DNA of 64,000 nucleotides, taken from Simplicispira suum. Lineage in GTDB: Bacteria; Pseudomonadota; Gammaproteobacteria; Burkholderiales; Burkholderiaceae_C. Made by a program: the position numbers and the translations under genes. The notes under the pieces were generated by a model. The model was not told the DNA's origin. It did not search any database and saw nothing but the letters and a program-made list of their open reading frames with translations. Position 1 is the stretch's first letter. Each line of letters begins with the position of its first letter. Shown piece after piece: positions 9,250 to 17,422 of this stretch. The DNA is taken from NCBI RefSeq assembly GCF_003008595.1, contig NZ_CP027669.1, positions 1,488,001 through 1,552,000 of the forward strand, written 5' to 3'.

Positions 9250-10514
9250 AGCTGCGCTTGCTACCGGCCTGGTGCGCCGCCCTGCTGGTGCTGGCAGGGG
9301 CGGCACATGCTGCCACCCTGCACGTGCAGCCGGGCCAGGACCTGGCCGCCGCCGTACGATCGGCCGCGCCCGGAGACACGGTGGTGGTGGCGCGCGGCCT
9401 GTACCGCGCCAACCTGCTGATCGACAAGCCTTTGACCCTGCGCGGCCTGGACCGCCCCACCATCAGCGGGGGCAACCAGGGCGACACCATCCGCGTCACC
9501 GCGCCCGACGTGACCATCGAAGGCCTGATCGTGCGCGACTCGGGCGACCACCAGGGCGAGCAGAACGCCGGCATCTACCTCTACCCCGGCGCGCACCGGG
9601 CTGTGGTGCAGCACTGCGACCTGACCTACAACCTGTTCGGGCTGTGGATCGAGAAGGTGAACGACGTACGCATCGAAGGCAACACCATCACCGGCAAGCG
9701 CGACTACGACTCGGCGCGGCGCGGCAACGGTATCCAGCTCTACAACTCGCAGCGCGCCCAGATTCTCGACAACAACATCAGCTTCGTGCGCGACGCGCTG
9801 TATGTCGACGTGTCGCACCACGCTGTGTTCCGTGGCAACAAGCTGCACCACAGCCGCTACGGCACGCACTACATGACCTCGTACCACAACCTGTGGGAGG
9901 ACAACGAAACCTACTACAACCGCGGCGGCCTGGCGCTGATGGAAGTGCGCGAGCAGGTGGTGCGGGGCAACCGCGCCTGGGGCAATTCCGACCACGGCAT
10001 CATGCTGCGCTCAGTGCAGGATTCGGTGGTCGAGAACAACGTGGTGGCTGGCAATCAGCGCGGTTTTTTCATCTACGACGTCGAGTACGTGACGCTGCGC
10101 AACAACCTCATCGTCGACAACTTTGTCGGCGCCCACCTCTCTGCCGGCGTGAAGAACAACGTGGTCGAGCAAAACGACTTCATCGCCAACCGCGAGCAGG
10201 TGCGCTACGTGGGCACCAAGGACGAACCCTGGGGCGGCAAGGTGGGCAACTACTGGAGCAACTACGTCGGTTGGGACCGCGACGGCGACGGCCACGGCGA
10301 CGTGCCCTACGAAGCCAACGACATGGTCGACCGCCTGAGCTGGCGCTACCCCGGCATGAAGCTGCTGCTGGCCAGCCCTGCGGTGCAGGCCCTGCGCCTG
10401 GTGGGCCAGCAATTTCCGGTGCTGCGCGTACCCACCGTGGTCGACGCCCACCCCCGCATGCAACCCGAACACACTGACTGGAGCCTTTGGCGTGGCAAGT
10501 ACTTCCCCCGTTGA
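9246..10514 (+). CDS. nosD: NosD, periplasmic copper-processing protein
   Basis: A 422-residue exported protein. A signal peptide (1 to about 23) is followed by a right-handed parallel beta-helix with repeated Asn-rich turns (for example NNISFV, NNVVAGN, NNLIVDN), the fold of carbohydrate-binding/sugar-hydrolase (CASH) repeats typical of NosD. It works with the ABC transporter NosFY to mature the CuZ site of NosZ. The start overlaps the nosR stop (ATG and TGA share bases), and the end overlaps nosF by 23 bp, so translation is probably coupled. Confidence 0.95.
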   Translation: MKLRLLPAWCAALLVLAGAAHAATLHVQPGQDLAAAVRSAAPGDTVVVARGLYRANLLIDKPLTLRGLDRPTISGGNQGDTIRVTAPDVTIEGLIVRDSGDHQGEQNAGIYLYPGAHRAVVQHCDLTYNLFGLWIEKVNDVRIEGNTITGKRDYDSARRGNGIQLYNSQRAQILDNNISFVRDALYVDVSHHAVFRGNKLHHSRYGTHYMTSYHNLWEDNETYYNRGGLALMEVREQVVRGNRAWGNSDHGIMLRSVQDSVVENNVVAGNQRGFFIYDVEYVTLRNNLIVDNFVGAHLSAGVKNNVVEQNDFIANREQVRYVGTKDEPWGGKVGNYWSNYVGWDRDGDGHGDVPYEANDMVDRLSWRYPGMKLLLASPAVQALRLVGQQFPVLRVPTVVDAHPRMQPEHTDWSLWRGKYFPR

Positions 10515-11424
10515 TGCCAGCGCGGCGGTTTCGCTGCGCGGCGTGACCAAGCACTACGGCGCGGTGCGCGCGGTCGATGGCGTCGACCTCGACATCGTGC
10601 GCGGCGAAATTTTCGGCCTGATCGGCCACAACGGCGCCGGCAAGAGCACGCTGTTCAAAATGATGCTGGGCCTCGAAGCCACCACGGCGGGCTCCATCGT
10701 GCTCGGCGGTGCGCCGGTGCGCGGTCGTGGTTTTCGTGCGGCACGCCGGCACATCGGCTACCTGCCCGAGAACGTGGTGCTCTACGACAACCTGAGCGGC
10801 CTGGAGACACTGCACTTCTTTGCCCGGCTCAAACACGCGCCGCTCGAACAATGCCCCGGCCTGCTCGAACGCGTCGGGCTGGCGCACGCCGGCAAGCGAG
10901 CGGTGCGCGAGTATTCCAAGGGCATGCGCCAGCGCCTGGGATTTGCGCAGGCGCTGCTGGGCACACCCCAGGTGCTGTTTCTTGACGAACCCACCAACGG
11001 CCTGGATCCGCAGGCGATTCGCGACTTTTACGCCACGCTGCGCACGCTGCAGGCGGGCGGCGTCACCGTGGTCATTACCTCGCACATCCTGGCCGAACTG
11101 CAGGAGCGCGTGGACCGACTGGCCATCATGGCCAATGGCCTCATTCAGGCGCTGGGCAGCGTGCAGACGCTGCGTGAGCAGACGCATATGCCGCTGGTTT
11201 TTGACCTGATCCTCGACGCGGGCGATTTCGCCCCCATCGCACAGGCGCTGCAGGACGCCACCGGCGAAAGCGCTGAGGCCGTGCCCGGCGGACTGCGCCT
11301 GGCCTGCCCGCGTACGCACAAGATGGCCGTGCTGGCCGCGCTCGCCCCATTTGGTGGCCGCGTGCACGACCTGGCCCTGCGCGAACCTTCGCTCGAAGAC
11401 GTGTTCTTCGGCTTTTCCGACTAA
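10492..11424 (+). CDS. nosF: NosF, ABC transporter ATPase for Cu site assembly
   Basis: A 310-residue ABC ATPase with Walker A GHNGAGKST (about 45-53), signature YSKGMRQRL, Walker B VLFLDEPTNG and the switch His in ITSHIL. It powers the NosDFY complex that supplies sulfur/copper components to NosZ. The likely start is the GTG at 10492 inside the end of nosD. NosY follows 10 bp downstream. Confidence 0.95.
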   Translation: MASTSPVDASAAVSLRGVTKHYGAVRAVDGVDLDIVRGEIFGLIGHNGAGKSTLFKMMLGLEATTAGSIVLGGAPVRGRGFRAARRHIGYLPENVVLYDNLSGLETLHFFARLKHAPLEQCPGLLERVGLAHAGKRAVREYSKGMRQRLGFAQALLGTPQVLFLDEPTNGLDPQAIRDFYATLRTLQAGGVTVVITSHILAELQERVDRLAIMANGLIQALGSVQTLREQTHMPLVFDLILDAGDFAPIAQALQDATGESAEAVPGGLRLACPRTHKMAVLAALAPFGGRVHDLALREPSLEDVFFGFSD

Positions 11425-11434
11425 GGCGCGCCCC

Positions 11435-12247
11435 ATGGAACTGACACAAATCTTCACCATCGCGGCCAAGGAATTCCGCGACCGCATGCGCAACCGCTGG
11501 GTGCTGGCGGTGGCCCTGGTGTTCACCGTGTTTTCGCTGGTCATCGCCTATTTCGGTGGCGCGCAACAAGGCGCCGTGGGCTTTCGCTCGATTGAAGTCA
11601 CCATTGCCAGCCTGGTAAGTCTGGTCATCTACCTGATTCCGCTCATTGCCTTGCTGCTGGGCTTTGACGCCATCGTCGGCGAGCGCGAACGCGGCTCGCT
11701 TGATCTGCTGCTGTCCCTGCCCATCACCCGGCTGGAACTGCTGCTGGGCAAATACCTGGGGCTGGCTGCGGCGCTCACGCTCTCCACACTGGCGGGCTTT
11801 GGCCTGGTGGCGCTGCTGCTGTACCAGCGCCTGAGCTGGGCCGGGCTCTACCACTACGGCGGCTTCATGGCCAGTTCGGTGCTGCTGGGCCTGGCGTTTC
11901 TGAGCATGGCGGTGCTGCTGTCGGTGCTGGCGCGCGAGCGCACACGCGCCTCGGGCCTGGCCATTGCCCTGTGGTTCTTCTTTGTGCTGGTGTTCGACCT
12001 GGTGCTGCTCGGGGTGCTGGTGAGTACCGGCGGGCAGTTTGGCGGCGAGGCCCTGGCCTGGCTGCTACTGCTCAACCCGGCCGATGTGTTTCGCATCCTG
12101 AACGTTTTTTCGCTGGACGACGTGCGCACGCTGTACGGGCTGGCCAGCATCGTCCCGGCGTCGCTGGGCAGCCAGGCGCTGCTGGGCAGCGTCATGCTGG
12201 TGTGGATTGTTGTGCCGCTGCTGGTGGCGCGCTGGAGATTTCGATGA
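11435..12247 (+). CDS. nosY: NosY, ABC transporter permease
   Basis: A 270-residue, very hydrophobic protein with about six transmembrane helices and the conserved cytoplasmic GERERGSLDLLLSLP motif of ABC-2 type permeases, the contact site for NosF. The ATG at 11435 is chosen because upstream codons belong to the nosF tail read in another frame. The stop overlaps the nosL start by four bases. Confidence 0.94.
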   Translation: MELTQIFTIAAKEFRDRMRNRWVLAVALVFTVFSLVIAYFGGAQQGAVGFRSIEVTIASLVSLVIYLIPLIALLLGFDAIVGERERGSLDLLLSLPITRLELLLGKYLGLAAALTLSTLAGFGLVALLLYQRLSWAGLYHYGGFMASSVLLGLAFLSMAVLLSVLARERTRASGLAIALWFFFVLVFDLVLLGVLVSTGGQFGGEALAWLLLLNPADVFRILNVFSLDDVRTLYGLASIVPASLGSQALLGSVMLVWIVVPLLVARWRFR

Positions 12248-12780
12248 TCAGATATTCCAAGTTTTTTCGCTCGTTGCTCGCATTGGCCGTGCTGGCAAGC
12301 GCTCTGGCTTTGTCCGGCTGCGACAAAGCCGCGGAGAGCGCCAGCATCGCGCCGGTGGAAATCGACCGCAGCACGAGCTGCGATCTCGATGGCATGCTGC
12401 TGTCGGACTATCCCGGCCCCAAAGCGCAGATTCACTACGACGGCCAGGCCCAACCCGCCTTCTTCTGCGACACCACCGAGCTGCTGAACACCTTGCTCGC
12501 GGGCGAGCAGGTGCGCGCCATCCGCGCGGTCTATGTGCAGGACATGGGCGAGGCCGACTGGGACCACCCCGAAGGCCACTGGACCGATGCGCGCAGCGCC
12601 TTCTATGTGTTTGGCAGCCAACGCCACGGCTCCATGGGCCCCACCGTGGGCAGCTTTGCCAAGGAGGCCGACGCCCAGCGCTTCGCTGCCGACAACGGCG
12701 GTAAGGTGCTGCCCTTCGCCGCCATCAAGCCCGACATGGTGGACTTGAGTGGCGGGGCCAAACACGACAGCCGCATGTAG
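12244..12780 (+). CDS. nosL: NosL copper chaperone lipoprotein
   Basis: A 178-residue lipoprotein with lipobox LSGC (Cys about 24). The NosL domain contains CDLDGM followed by the PGPKAQI stretch typical of NosL, and it ends with a Met/His-containing tail. NosL binds Cu(I) and delivers it for NosZ maturation. It overlaps nosY by four bases, so it belongs to the nosRDFYL operon. A second NosL-like gene follows. Confidence 0.93.
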   Translation: MIRYSKFFRSLLALAVLASALALSGCDKAAESASIAPVEIDRSTSCDLDGMLLSDYPGPKAQIHYDGQAQPAFFCDTTELLNTLLAGEQVRAIRAVYVQDMGEADWDHPEGHWTDARSAFYVFGSQRHGSMGPTVGSFAKEADAQRFAADNGGKVLPFAAIKPDMVDLSGGAKHDSRM

Positions 12781-12814
12781 GGCCACGCCGGCACTGCCAT
12801 CCACCTTGCCACCC

Positions 12815-13426
12815 ATGAATTCGCCCGCGCTGTCTTCCCGCCGGACCTGGCTCACGCTGGGGCTTGCCGCACTGGCGTTCGGTGCCCTGCCGGGCGCCAG
12901 TGCCTGGGTGGCCCGCAAGGCCGTGCCCGAGCCTGAGAGCGACTTCTGCCTGGTGGCTCCCCCCACGCCCTACGATCCGGCCTCGGGCCTGGCGCTCGAT
13001 GCGGCCCGCGCCGTGCCCAGGGACGCACGCTGCCCGGTCTGCGGCATGTACCCCTCGCGCTCGCCCGACTGGGCAGCGCAGATCATTTTTGCCAACGGCG
13101 ATGTGCAGTTCTTCGATTCCCCCTTGAGCCTGTTCATGTACCTGGGCGATGTCGCGCGCTACAGCCCTGGGCGCAGCGCGGGAGAGATCGTGGCGCACTA
13201 CGTCACCGACATCCCCAGCCGCAGCTGGGTGGCTGCGCGCAGCGCCTTCTACGTCACAGGCTCCAGCGCCAAAGGCCCCATGCGCGCCGGCAACCTGCCC
13301 GCCTTTGCATCACCCGACGCCGTACGCCAGTTTGCCGCGCAGCGCGGCGGCAAGGTGCTGGCGTTTGCCGATGTGGACGCCGCTCTGGTGGCGCAACTGG
13401 GTGGGCAGGGCGGGCACGCGCATTGA
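12815..13426 (+). CDS. Second NosL-family protein with CPVCGM motif
   Basis: A 203-residue exported protein with a basic N terminus (SSRRTW) and hydrophobic segment to about residue 32. The NosL domain has the motif CPVCGM (about 73-78), then residues AQIIFANGDVQFFDSP resembling the family core, and a Gly/His tail (GHAH). It starts 35 bp after nosL in the same direction. The Cys-x-x-Cys-Gly-Met site differs from the single-Cys site of the first NosL, so the two may handle copper at different steps. The NosL family assignment is firm; the division of labour is inference. Confidence 0.85.
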   Translation: MNSPALSSRRTWLTLGLAALAFGALPGASAWVARKAVPEPESDFCLVAPPTPYDPASGLALDAARAVPRDARCPVCGMYPSRSPDWAAQIIFANGDVQFFDSPLSLFMYLGDVARYSPGRSAGEIVAHYVTDIPSRSWVAARSAFYVTGSSAKGPMRAGNLPAFASPDAVRQFAAQRGGKVLAFADVDAALVAQLGGQGGHAH

Positions 13427-13435
13427 TTTGCTATC

Positions 13436-13490
13436 GATAGGGTAGCTACTGATGGTTGATAGACAAGCGATACAGGCTCTTTTCGATCTG
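13436..13490. repeat. Dispersed imperfect palindrome, diverged copy (family A)
   Basis: The stretch GGTAGCTACTGATGG ... AGACAAGCGATACAGGC resembles the family A repeat seen at 15637, 18955, 36238, 40650 and 63332 (TAGCT..CAGCGCTT...AAGCGCTAGAGGC). It begins just past the end of the second nosL-like gene. Confidence 0.5.
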
Positions 13491-13668
13491 AAGCAGCCGG
13501 TGGATAGACGCGAGCCGTCCTGCTTTTGGTAGCGCCGGGCGTTGAAGGGCGCGTCGGACGAAAATTGAAAGGCGGGGTTCTTGGCAGTGCTGGCTATGGG
13601 GCAGTCGTGCCGAAGCCAGTGTTGGATCGGTCGTTCATCGGTTGAGTCCAGGTGCTGCCGAGGGTGGG
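13491..13668. other. Non-coding stretch with no recognisable gene
   Basis: Small open frames exist on both strands, but none has a ribosome site plus recognisable residues. One reverse frame resembles residual coding sequence but carries no identifiable domain. I see nothing supportable here. Confidence 0.4.
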
Positions 13669-13846
13669 CGACTGGAATGACCGCATGCCTTTGCCAAGGG
13701 CGGGTGCCGGGATGTGCGCCCGGCGGCGCAGTATCTTTCTCTTGCGTCGCCACCGGATCGCCGGCCGAGAGAAAGGCACCAAAGAGAAGGCGACCCCGCT
13801 GTCCGTGACGGTTTTTGGGGTCAGAGCCCCAATTCACCGAGCCATT
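13669..13846 (-). repeat. Dispersed repeat (family B), copy 1
   Basis: Read on the minus strand, this segment matches 61049-61210 on the plus strand: both contain GGCTCGGTGAATTGGG, then CTCTGACCCC, AAAAACCG, GACAGCGGGGTCGCC, a CTTTGGTG stretch, the block GCGCCGCCGGGCGCACATCC and the end GTCATTCCAG. The two copies differ by an indel around a Gly/Cys-rich stretch near 13755. It overlaps the 3' end of the truncated IS110 transposase. Confidence 0.75.
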
Positions 13847-14066
13847 GCACCAGGCGCTCAAGATCGGTGGTGAAGGCTGGAAATTCCTGTACTGGCTCAG
13901 CATCGCGGTCCGCAGGAACGGCGACGAAATGGCTGGTGGCGCCGATGTCGATGCCGCAGGCGTTGGGGTAGGCGATGCCCAAGCTTGCCGCCTTGGCTCG
14001 CTTGCGTATCGGCTTGGCTTTGGACGCCGGTGAGGCCTCAGGTGATTTGCCGACAGTCTTTGGCAT
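13821..14066 (-). pseudogene. Truncated IS110-family transposase (N-terminal fragment)
   Basis: An 81-residue frame preceded by a good ribosome site (AAAGGAGC). After a basic leader it reads CGIDIGATSHFVAVPAD, the first catalytic Asp motif of DEDD transposases of the IS110 family. A complete enzyme has about 350 residues, so only the N-terminal quarter remains. The fragment runs directly into the dispersed repeat at 13819-13846, whose bases supply its last codons and stop. It is probably the remnant of an insertion deleted by recombination at the repeat. Confidence 0.7.
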
Positions 14067-14334
14067 GGCGCGCTCCTTTGCGACAAGGGTTCAACGATGC
14101 ATGCCACTTGGGATAAGCGTCTTGAATGCTCAGTCTCTTAAACGGGATGGTCAAAGCAAGCCAAGCGGCTGCCATGAGCCTCACCAATGTCGAAGACGCA
14201 ACCCGACCACGCTAACGTAGGGGCCCAAAAGGCACCAATGGCTTGTCGGTCATGTGTGGCACGCACCGCGACGGTACTCCAGCGTGCACCAAGTAAGTTT
14301 CTTCGGCTCGGAGTCCGGGCGCGGCCGGTTGGAT
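14067..14334. other. Non-coding stretch beside attC-like site
   Basis: No convincing gene. The bases CGCTAACG occur at about 14211 and again at 14335, so this ~120 bp could be a degenerate cassette end. Nothing else stands out. Confidence 0.35.
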
Positions 14335-14448
14335 CGCTAACGTCGGAGTTGACCGGCACGCAGCGGCATTGCGCCGCGGGGCGTACGCTCACCAGCACGC
14401 CTCGCGGCGCAATGCCGCTGCGTGTCCGCGTCGAACGACCTGTTAGAG
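14335..14448 (-). other. attC-like integron recombination site
   Basis: CGCTAAC (14335-14341) at one end and GTTAGAG (14442-14448) at the other frame a near-perfect inverted repeat: 28 bases at 14357-14384 pair with 14397-14424 with one mismatch, leaving a 12-base loop. Between the arms and the core boxes, the outer segments pair imperfectly with unpaired bases, as in attC sites where extrahelical bases set strand choice. Its length of ~114 bp is within the range known for attC. On the minus strand it follows the two small genes at 14455-15203, as expected of a cassette. No integrase gene is in the window. Confidence 0.62.
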
Positions 14449-14454
14449 CTCATG

Positions 14455-14745
14455 TCACAGCTGGCAGAACATGAACTGCATTGCCCTGTCGTTCCGCCGA
14501 TACTCAGGGCGCGGAGAGAACTTCGTCTTGGTCCTCTGGATTGCATAGGCGTCCGCGACCTTAAGCAGCTTCCAGCCGGTAACCTCACCGCTTTCGCTCC
14601 CTCCAGACACTTGGAAGCAGCGCAAGATCTCTTCACCGCTCTTGTCTCGCCCGTATGCGTGCGGTTCGACAGTGCGGATGTAGCCAGAATATCTGAGCTC
14701 AATAGTCACCATCTGGGAGATTGCCTCTGTGATCTCTGTCTTCAA
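14455..14745 (-). CDS. Cassette-borne hypothetical protein (WYL-like)
   Basis: A 96-residue protein. The stretch RTVEPHAYGRDKSGEE followed by WKLLKVADA resembles the beta-strand part of WYL-like domains, which bind nucleotides or nucleic acids in regulators; the match is weak. Its ATG overlaps the stop of the upstream gene by four bases (ATGA), so the two are probably co-translated. Its stop lies within 7 bases of the attC-like site, a compact arrangement typical of integron cassettes. Function unknown. Confidence 0.6.
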   Translation of the reverse strand: MKTEITEAISQMVTIELRYSGYIRTVEPHAYGRDKSGEEILRCFQVSGGSESGEVTGWKLLKVADAYAIQRTKTKFSPRPEYRRNDRAMQFMFCQL

Positions 14746-15203
14746 GCTTCACCCTCCTCCATCTTCGGAGGCGCAATGTCTCCTGCGAGTCTGTTCTCGT
14801 AACGGTGCCCACAGCCAATGCAGACGCGGATGCGGTACTCCTTCGAATCGTGGACGAGGCGACGTTGCTTGTGATCGATGTCCCAACACCGCACGCAGAA
14901 CGGTGCCCCTATAGGCGCGCCATCCGCATCCGGTATGTAGTAAGCATCCCAGCGACGGACCAGCGAATCCTTCGCCTGAAAAGCCTCTTCAAGCTCCCGG
15001 ATGCGCTCGTCTTTCGCCGCAAAGGCTTCCTGGAGCTCGACAAGCTCCATCTTCACATCAGCCAACGTACTTATAAGGTCTGCGACTTTCAGCTTCAGCT
15101 CAGCGCGTTCGATCGACACATCGCTTTCGCGTATGAACTTGGCGATCTCCGTCGCTGTCTTGACGCTTCCTAAGAGGGCGCCAATTGTTGCCATATCGGG
15201 CAT
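14742..15203 (-). CDS. Cassette-borne coiled-coil/zinc-ribbon protein, unknown
   Basis: A 153-residue protein. Residues about 30-85 are charged heptad-like sequence (AELKLKVADLI ... LEEAFQAKD) predicting a coiled coil. Cys 103/106 (CVRC) and Cys 128/131 (CIGC) form two CxxC knuckles suggesting a zinc ribbon. The start has a GGGAGA ribosome site and lies 18 bases inside the GTTAGAGC boundary of the cassette. No family recognised with confidence; zinc-ribbon proteins of this shape may bind nucleic acid or act as adaptors. Confidence 0.65.
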   Translation of the reverse strand: MPDMATIGALLGSVKTATEIAKFIRESDVSIERAELKLKVADLISTLADVKMELVELQEAFAAKDERIRELEEAFQAKDSLVRRWDAYYIPDADGAPIGAPFCVRCWDIDHKQRRLVHDSKEYRIRVCIGCGHRYENRLAGDIAPPKMEEGEA

Positions 15204-15220
15204 GTGCTGTCTCCCTATGA

Positions 15221-15228
15221 GCTCTAAC
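15221..15228 (-). other. Cassette boundary core site GTTAGAGC
   Basis: On the minus strand GTTAGAGC lies directly before the 153-residue gene and is identical to the core box 14442-14449 read on the plus strand. In integrons the same core sequence marks both edges of an inserted cassette. The sequence beyond (towards 15300) shows no clear attI or attC. Confidence 0.5.
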
Positions 15229-15636
15229 GCGATGTAGACAGCAAAACCTGCGGAATAAACTGGCCGATGCGGGATATTCTGGACACGGCTTCCTCCTGGA
15301 AGTGGCTTGCAGCCTACATTTGCAGCGACCTTGCTGTGTAAACGTCCAGGTATAAAAATTCCGTGAAACCCGGCACGCTTGCGTCGGAGGAAACTATAGC
15401 TTGCGAAGAGGTGAAATCTGGGCGCTTACAGGGCAAGTTTTGGCTGCCGGAGCGCTGGGTAGCGCATCGCAGACCGCTTTGGAAAGCGATGTCCACCGTC
15501 GGCTCCGGCTCGCACGCAGAACTGCAGATCGCATCCCCAGCATCGGCACCCCGCCAATAGCCACCCATCTCCACCCAAAGATAAGACCTTTCCGCCAGAA
15601 ATAAAAAGTGAGCAGCACGACAGCAGCTCTCCTTTC
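15229..15636. other. Non-coding stretch, no supportable gene
   Basis: About 400 bp between the cassette and the cre operon. Short frames on both strands lack ribosome sites and recognisable residues. It has somewhat lower GC than its neighbours by eye. I looked for an integrase remnant and attI-like features and found none that could be defended. Confidence 0.35.
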
Positions 15637-15684
15637 AGTAGCTACCAGCGCTCGCCCATCAAGCGCCAGAGCCCGATTTCATTC
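15637..15684. repeat. Dispersed imperfect palindrome (family A)
   Basis: TAGCTACCAGCGCTCGCCCATCAAGCGCCAGAGCC: arms AGCGCT and AAGCGC around an 8-10 base loop. It sits at the 3' edge of the 101-residue gene below creD, touching its stop codon. Confidence 0.65.
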
Positions 15685-15984
15685 ATGTTCCTGCATTCCG
15701 CGCCGTCCCGGCAACCGCAGTGCCGCCATGCGCCAGACCAGTGCGCGCAATGCACGGCGCAGTGCCGGGGTGCCTGCCGGGGTGAAGGCGGCCTGCAGCA
15801 CGTCCTGCTTGGCGCAGCGCAGGGCTGCGCGGTCATTCGCCTGCAGGGCGGCCAGCAGGTGGTCGTGCAGGCGCGCAAGGCGCAGCGCCTCAGCGGGGGG
15901 CAAGGCCGTTTGCTGGGCGGTGACGGGGGCCATCAAATGCTGCGCCCAGGCGCTTTCCTGGCTGAAGGGGCGGGCGGCGCTCAT
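15679..15984 (-). CDS. Small hypothetical protein coupled to creD
   Basis: A 101-residue protein, Ala/Leu/Arg-rich and predicted helical, without signal peptide or membrane segment. Its ATG overlaps the creD stop by four bases (ATGA), so it is most likely translated with creD. I do not recognise a domain. The end touches a family A dispersed repeat. The overlap argues for a real gene, although residue composition alone would not. Confidence 0.5.
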   Translation of the reverse strand: MSAARPFSQESAWAQHLMAPVTAQQTALPPAEALRLARLHDHLLAALQANDRAALRCAKQDVLQAAFTPAGTPALRRALRALVWRMAALRLPGRRGMQEHE

Positions 15985-17378
15985 GACAGGGCTTGCGCGG
16001 GGGCCAAGGCGCGCGCCGAGGTCAGGGCGTACCAGTTCACATGGCGTGTCAGCACCATGACCAGGGCCAGCACGGCAAACAGCGCCAGCGCGCCCACCAC
16101 CAGCGCGGTCTGCTCCAGCTGCAGCAGCAGGTACAGCAGGCCGTAGAGCAGCGCCATGCCCGCGCCAAACGGCAGGCCCCGGCGCACGCTGCCGAGCATG
16201 TGGCTGGCGTAGTAGCCCAGCAGCAGCACGCAGGCGCTGGCCGCCAGTGCGTAAGAGGCGCCAAAGGGCAGGTGTTCCGACAAGCTCAGCAGCAGCAAGA
16301 AGAAGCTGCACAGCGCACTGCCCACCAGGAGGTACTGCACCGGGTGTACGCGCAGGCGCTTCATTAACTCGAACAAGCCCACTCCCACAAAGGTAAGGGC
16401 GATGAACAGCACGCCGTACTTGGTGGCGCGTTGGGCCAGTGAATACGGGTTGACCGGGTCGATGAAGGCCACGCTGAAGCTGTCGGCACAAGCGCCGCTG
16501 GGCGTGGCGGTGGCTTGCTCGTCGCCGTCGCTACTGCTGGCCTGGCACACCGGTTTGCCCTGGGCGATGTCTTGCTGCGCCGTGGTGGCCAGGGACGACA
16601 GGCGCCATTGCGCCCTGAAGCCGTCGTCCCGCACCTCCCGTTCGGAGGGCAGAAAGCGGCCGGTAAACGAAGGGTGCGGCCAGCCGCTTTCCAGCTGCAC
16701 CTCGGTGTTGCTGCCCAGGGGCACGATGGACAGGCGTTCGGTGCCCACCAGCTCCAGGTCCAGTGTTACGGCGAGGCCGTCAAGGCCGCCCAGCACGGAT
16801 TCGGGCAGCATGGCGTGCAGGCCCCGGCTGTAGATGGGGTGAAAGGTGCCGGGTTTGAGCGCCAGCGTCTGCCCGCCCAGGGTGAGCTGCGCCGTGCGGA
16901 TGCCGCGCGCGTCGCCCACGCCCAGCATCAGGATGGGCGCGCCACACTGCATGCGCGACCCTTTGACGGTGGTTTGCGGCTGCAGGCCGGTCAGCGGCGC
17001 CCACTGCGCTGCGAGGTGGGCCTTGAGCTTGTAGGTGTTCACTTTGTGCAGGCCCCTGGCACGTTCTTCCATGGCGGCGCCCGATGTCAGCTGAAGCTGC
17101 TCGGGCATGGTGGTCAGCCGGAACTCGCGGCGGCGCTCCTCCATGCGGCGCTCCTCGCCCTTGCCGGTTTCCACGTCCCAGCTCTCCACGCAGGCGCTGT
17201 GGATCAGTGGGCCGATCAGCGTTTGCGGCCCGGCCAGGCTGTTGGCCACGCTTTGGGCCGTCATGCTGCGGTAGTGCTGGCGGTCCTGCACCACGTCTTC
17301 GATCTGGCCCAGGCCGAAAAGCAGCAACAAAACCACGGCGGCCAATGCGGCCAGTTTGGTGAACCAGGGGTGTTTCAA
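15981..17378 (-). CDS. creD: Inner membrane protein CreD
   Basis: A 465-residue membrane protein: one N-terminal helix (KLAALAAVVLLLLFGLG), a long periplasmic part (about 35-320) and five or so clustered helices in the last 140 residues. This is the CreD layout. CreD is the effector of the CreBC regulon and affects envelope properties and beta-lactam tolerance in other proteobacteria. Translation most likely begins at a TTG (17378), since a stop codon lies six codons upstream in frame and GGAG precedes it by seven bases. Two cre-tag-like sites lie upstream. Confidence 0.88.
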   Translation of the reverse strand: MKHPWFTKLAALAAVVLLLLFGLGQIEDVVQDRQHYRSMTAQSVANSLAGPQTLIGPLIHSACVESWDVETGKGEERRMEERRREFRLTTMPEQLQLTSGAAMEERARGLHKVNTYKLKAHLAAQWAPLTGLQPQTTVKGSRMQCGAPILMLGVGDARGIRTAQLTLGGQTLALKPGTFHPIYSRGLHAMLPESVLGGLDGLAVTLDLELVGTERLSIVPLGSNTEVQLESGWPHPSFTGRFLPSEREVRDDGFRAQWRLSSLATTAQQDIAQGKPVCQASSSDGDEQATATPSGACADSFSVAFIDPVNPYSLAQRATKYGVLFIALTFVGVGLFELMKRLRVHPVQYLLVGSALCSFFLLLLSLSEHLPFGASYALAASACVLLLGYYASHMLGSVRRGLPFGAGMALLYGLLYLLLQLEQTALVVGALALFAVLALVMVLTRHVNWYALTSARALAPAQALS

Positions 17379-17422
17379 GAGCGTGCTCCACAGTCAATGT
17401 GCGGGCAGTCTGTGGCGGTGCC

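Noticed and set aside
15229..15636. attI site or integrase remnant next to the cassette
   Set aside because: Searched both strands for integrase motifs and attI-like cores; none convincing.
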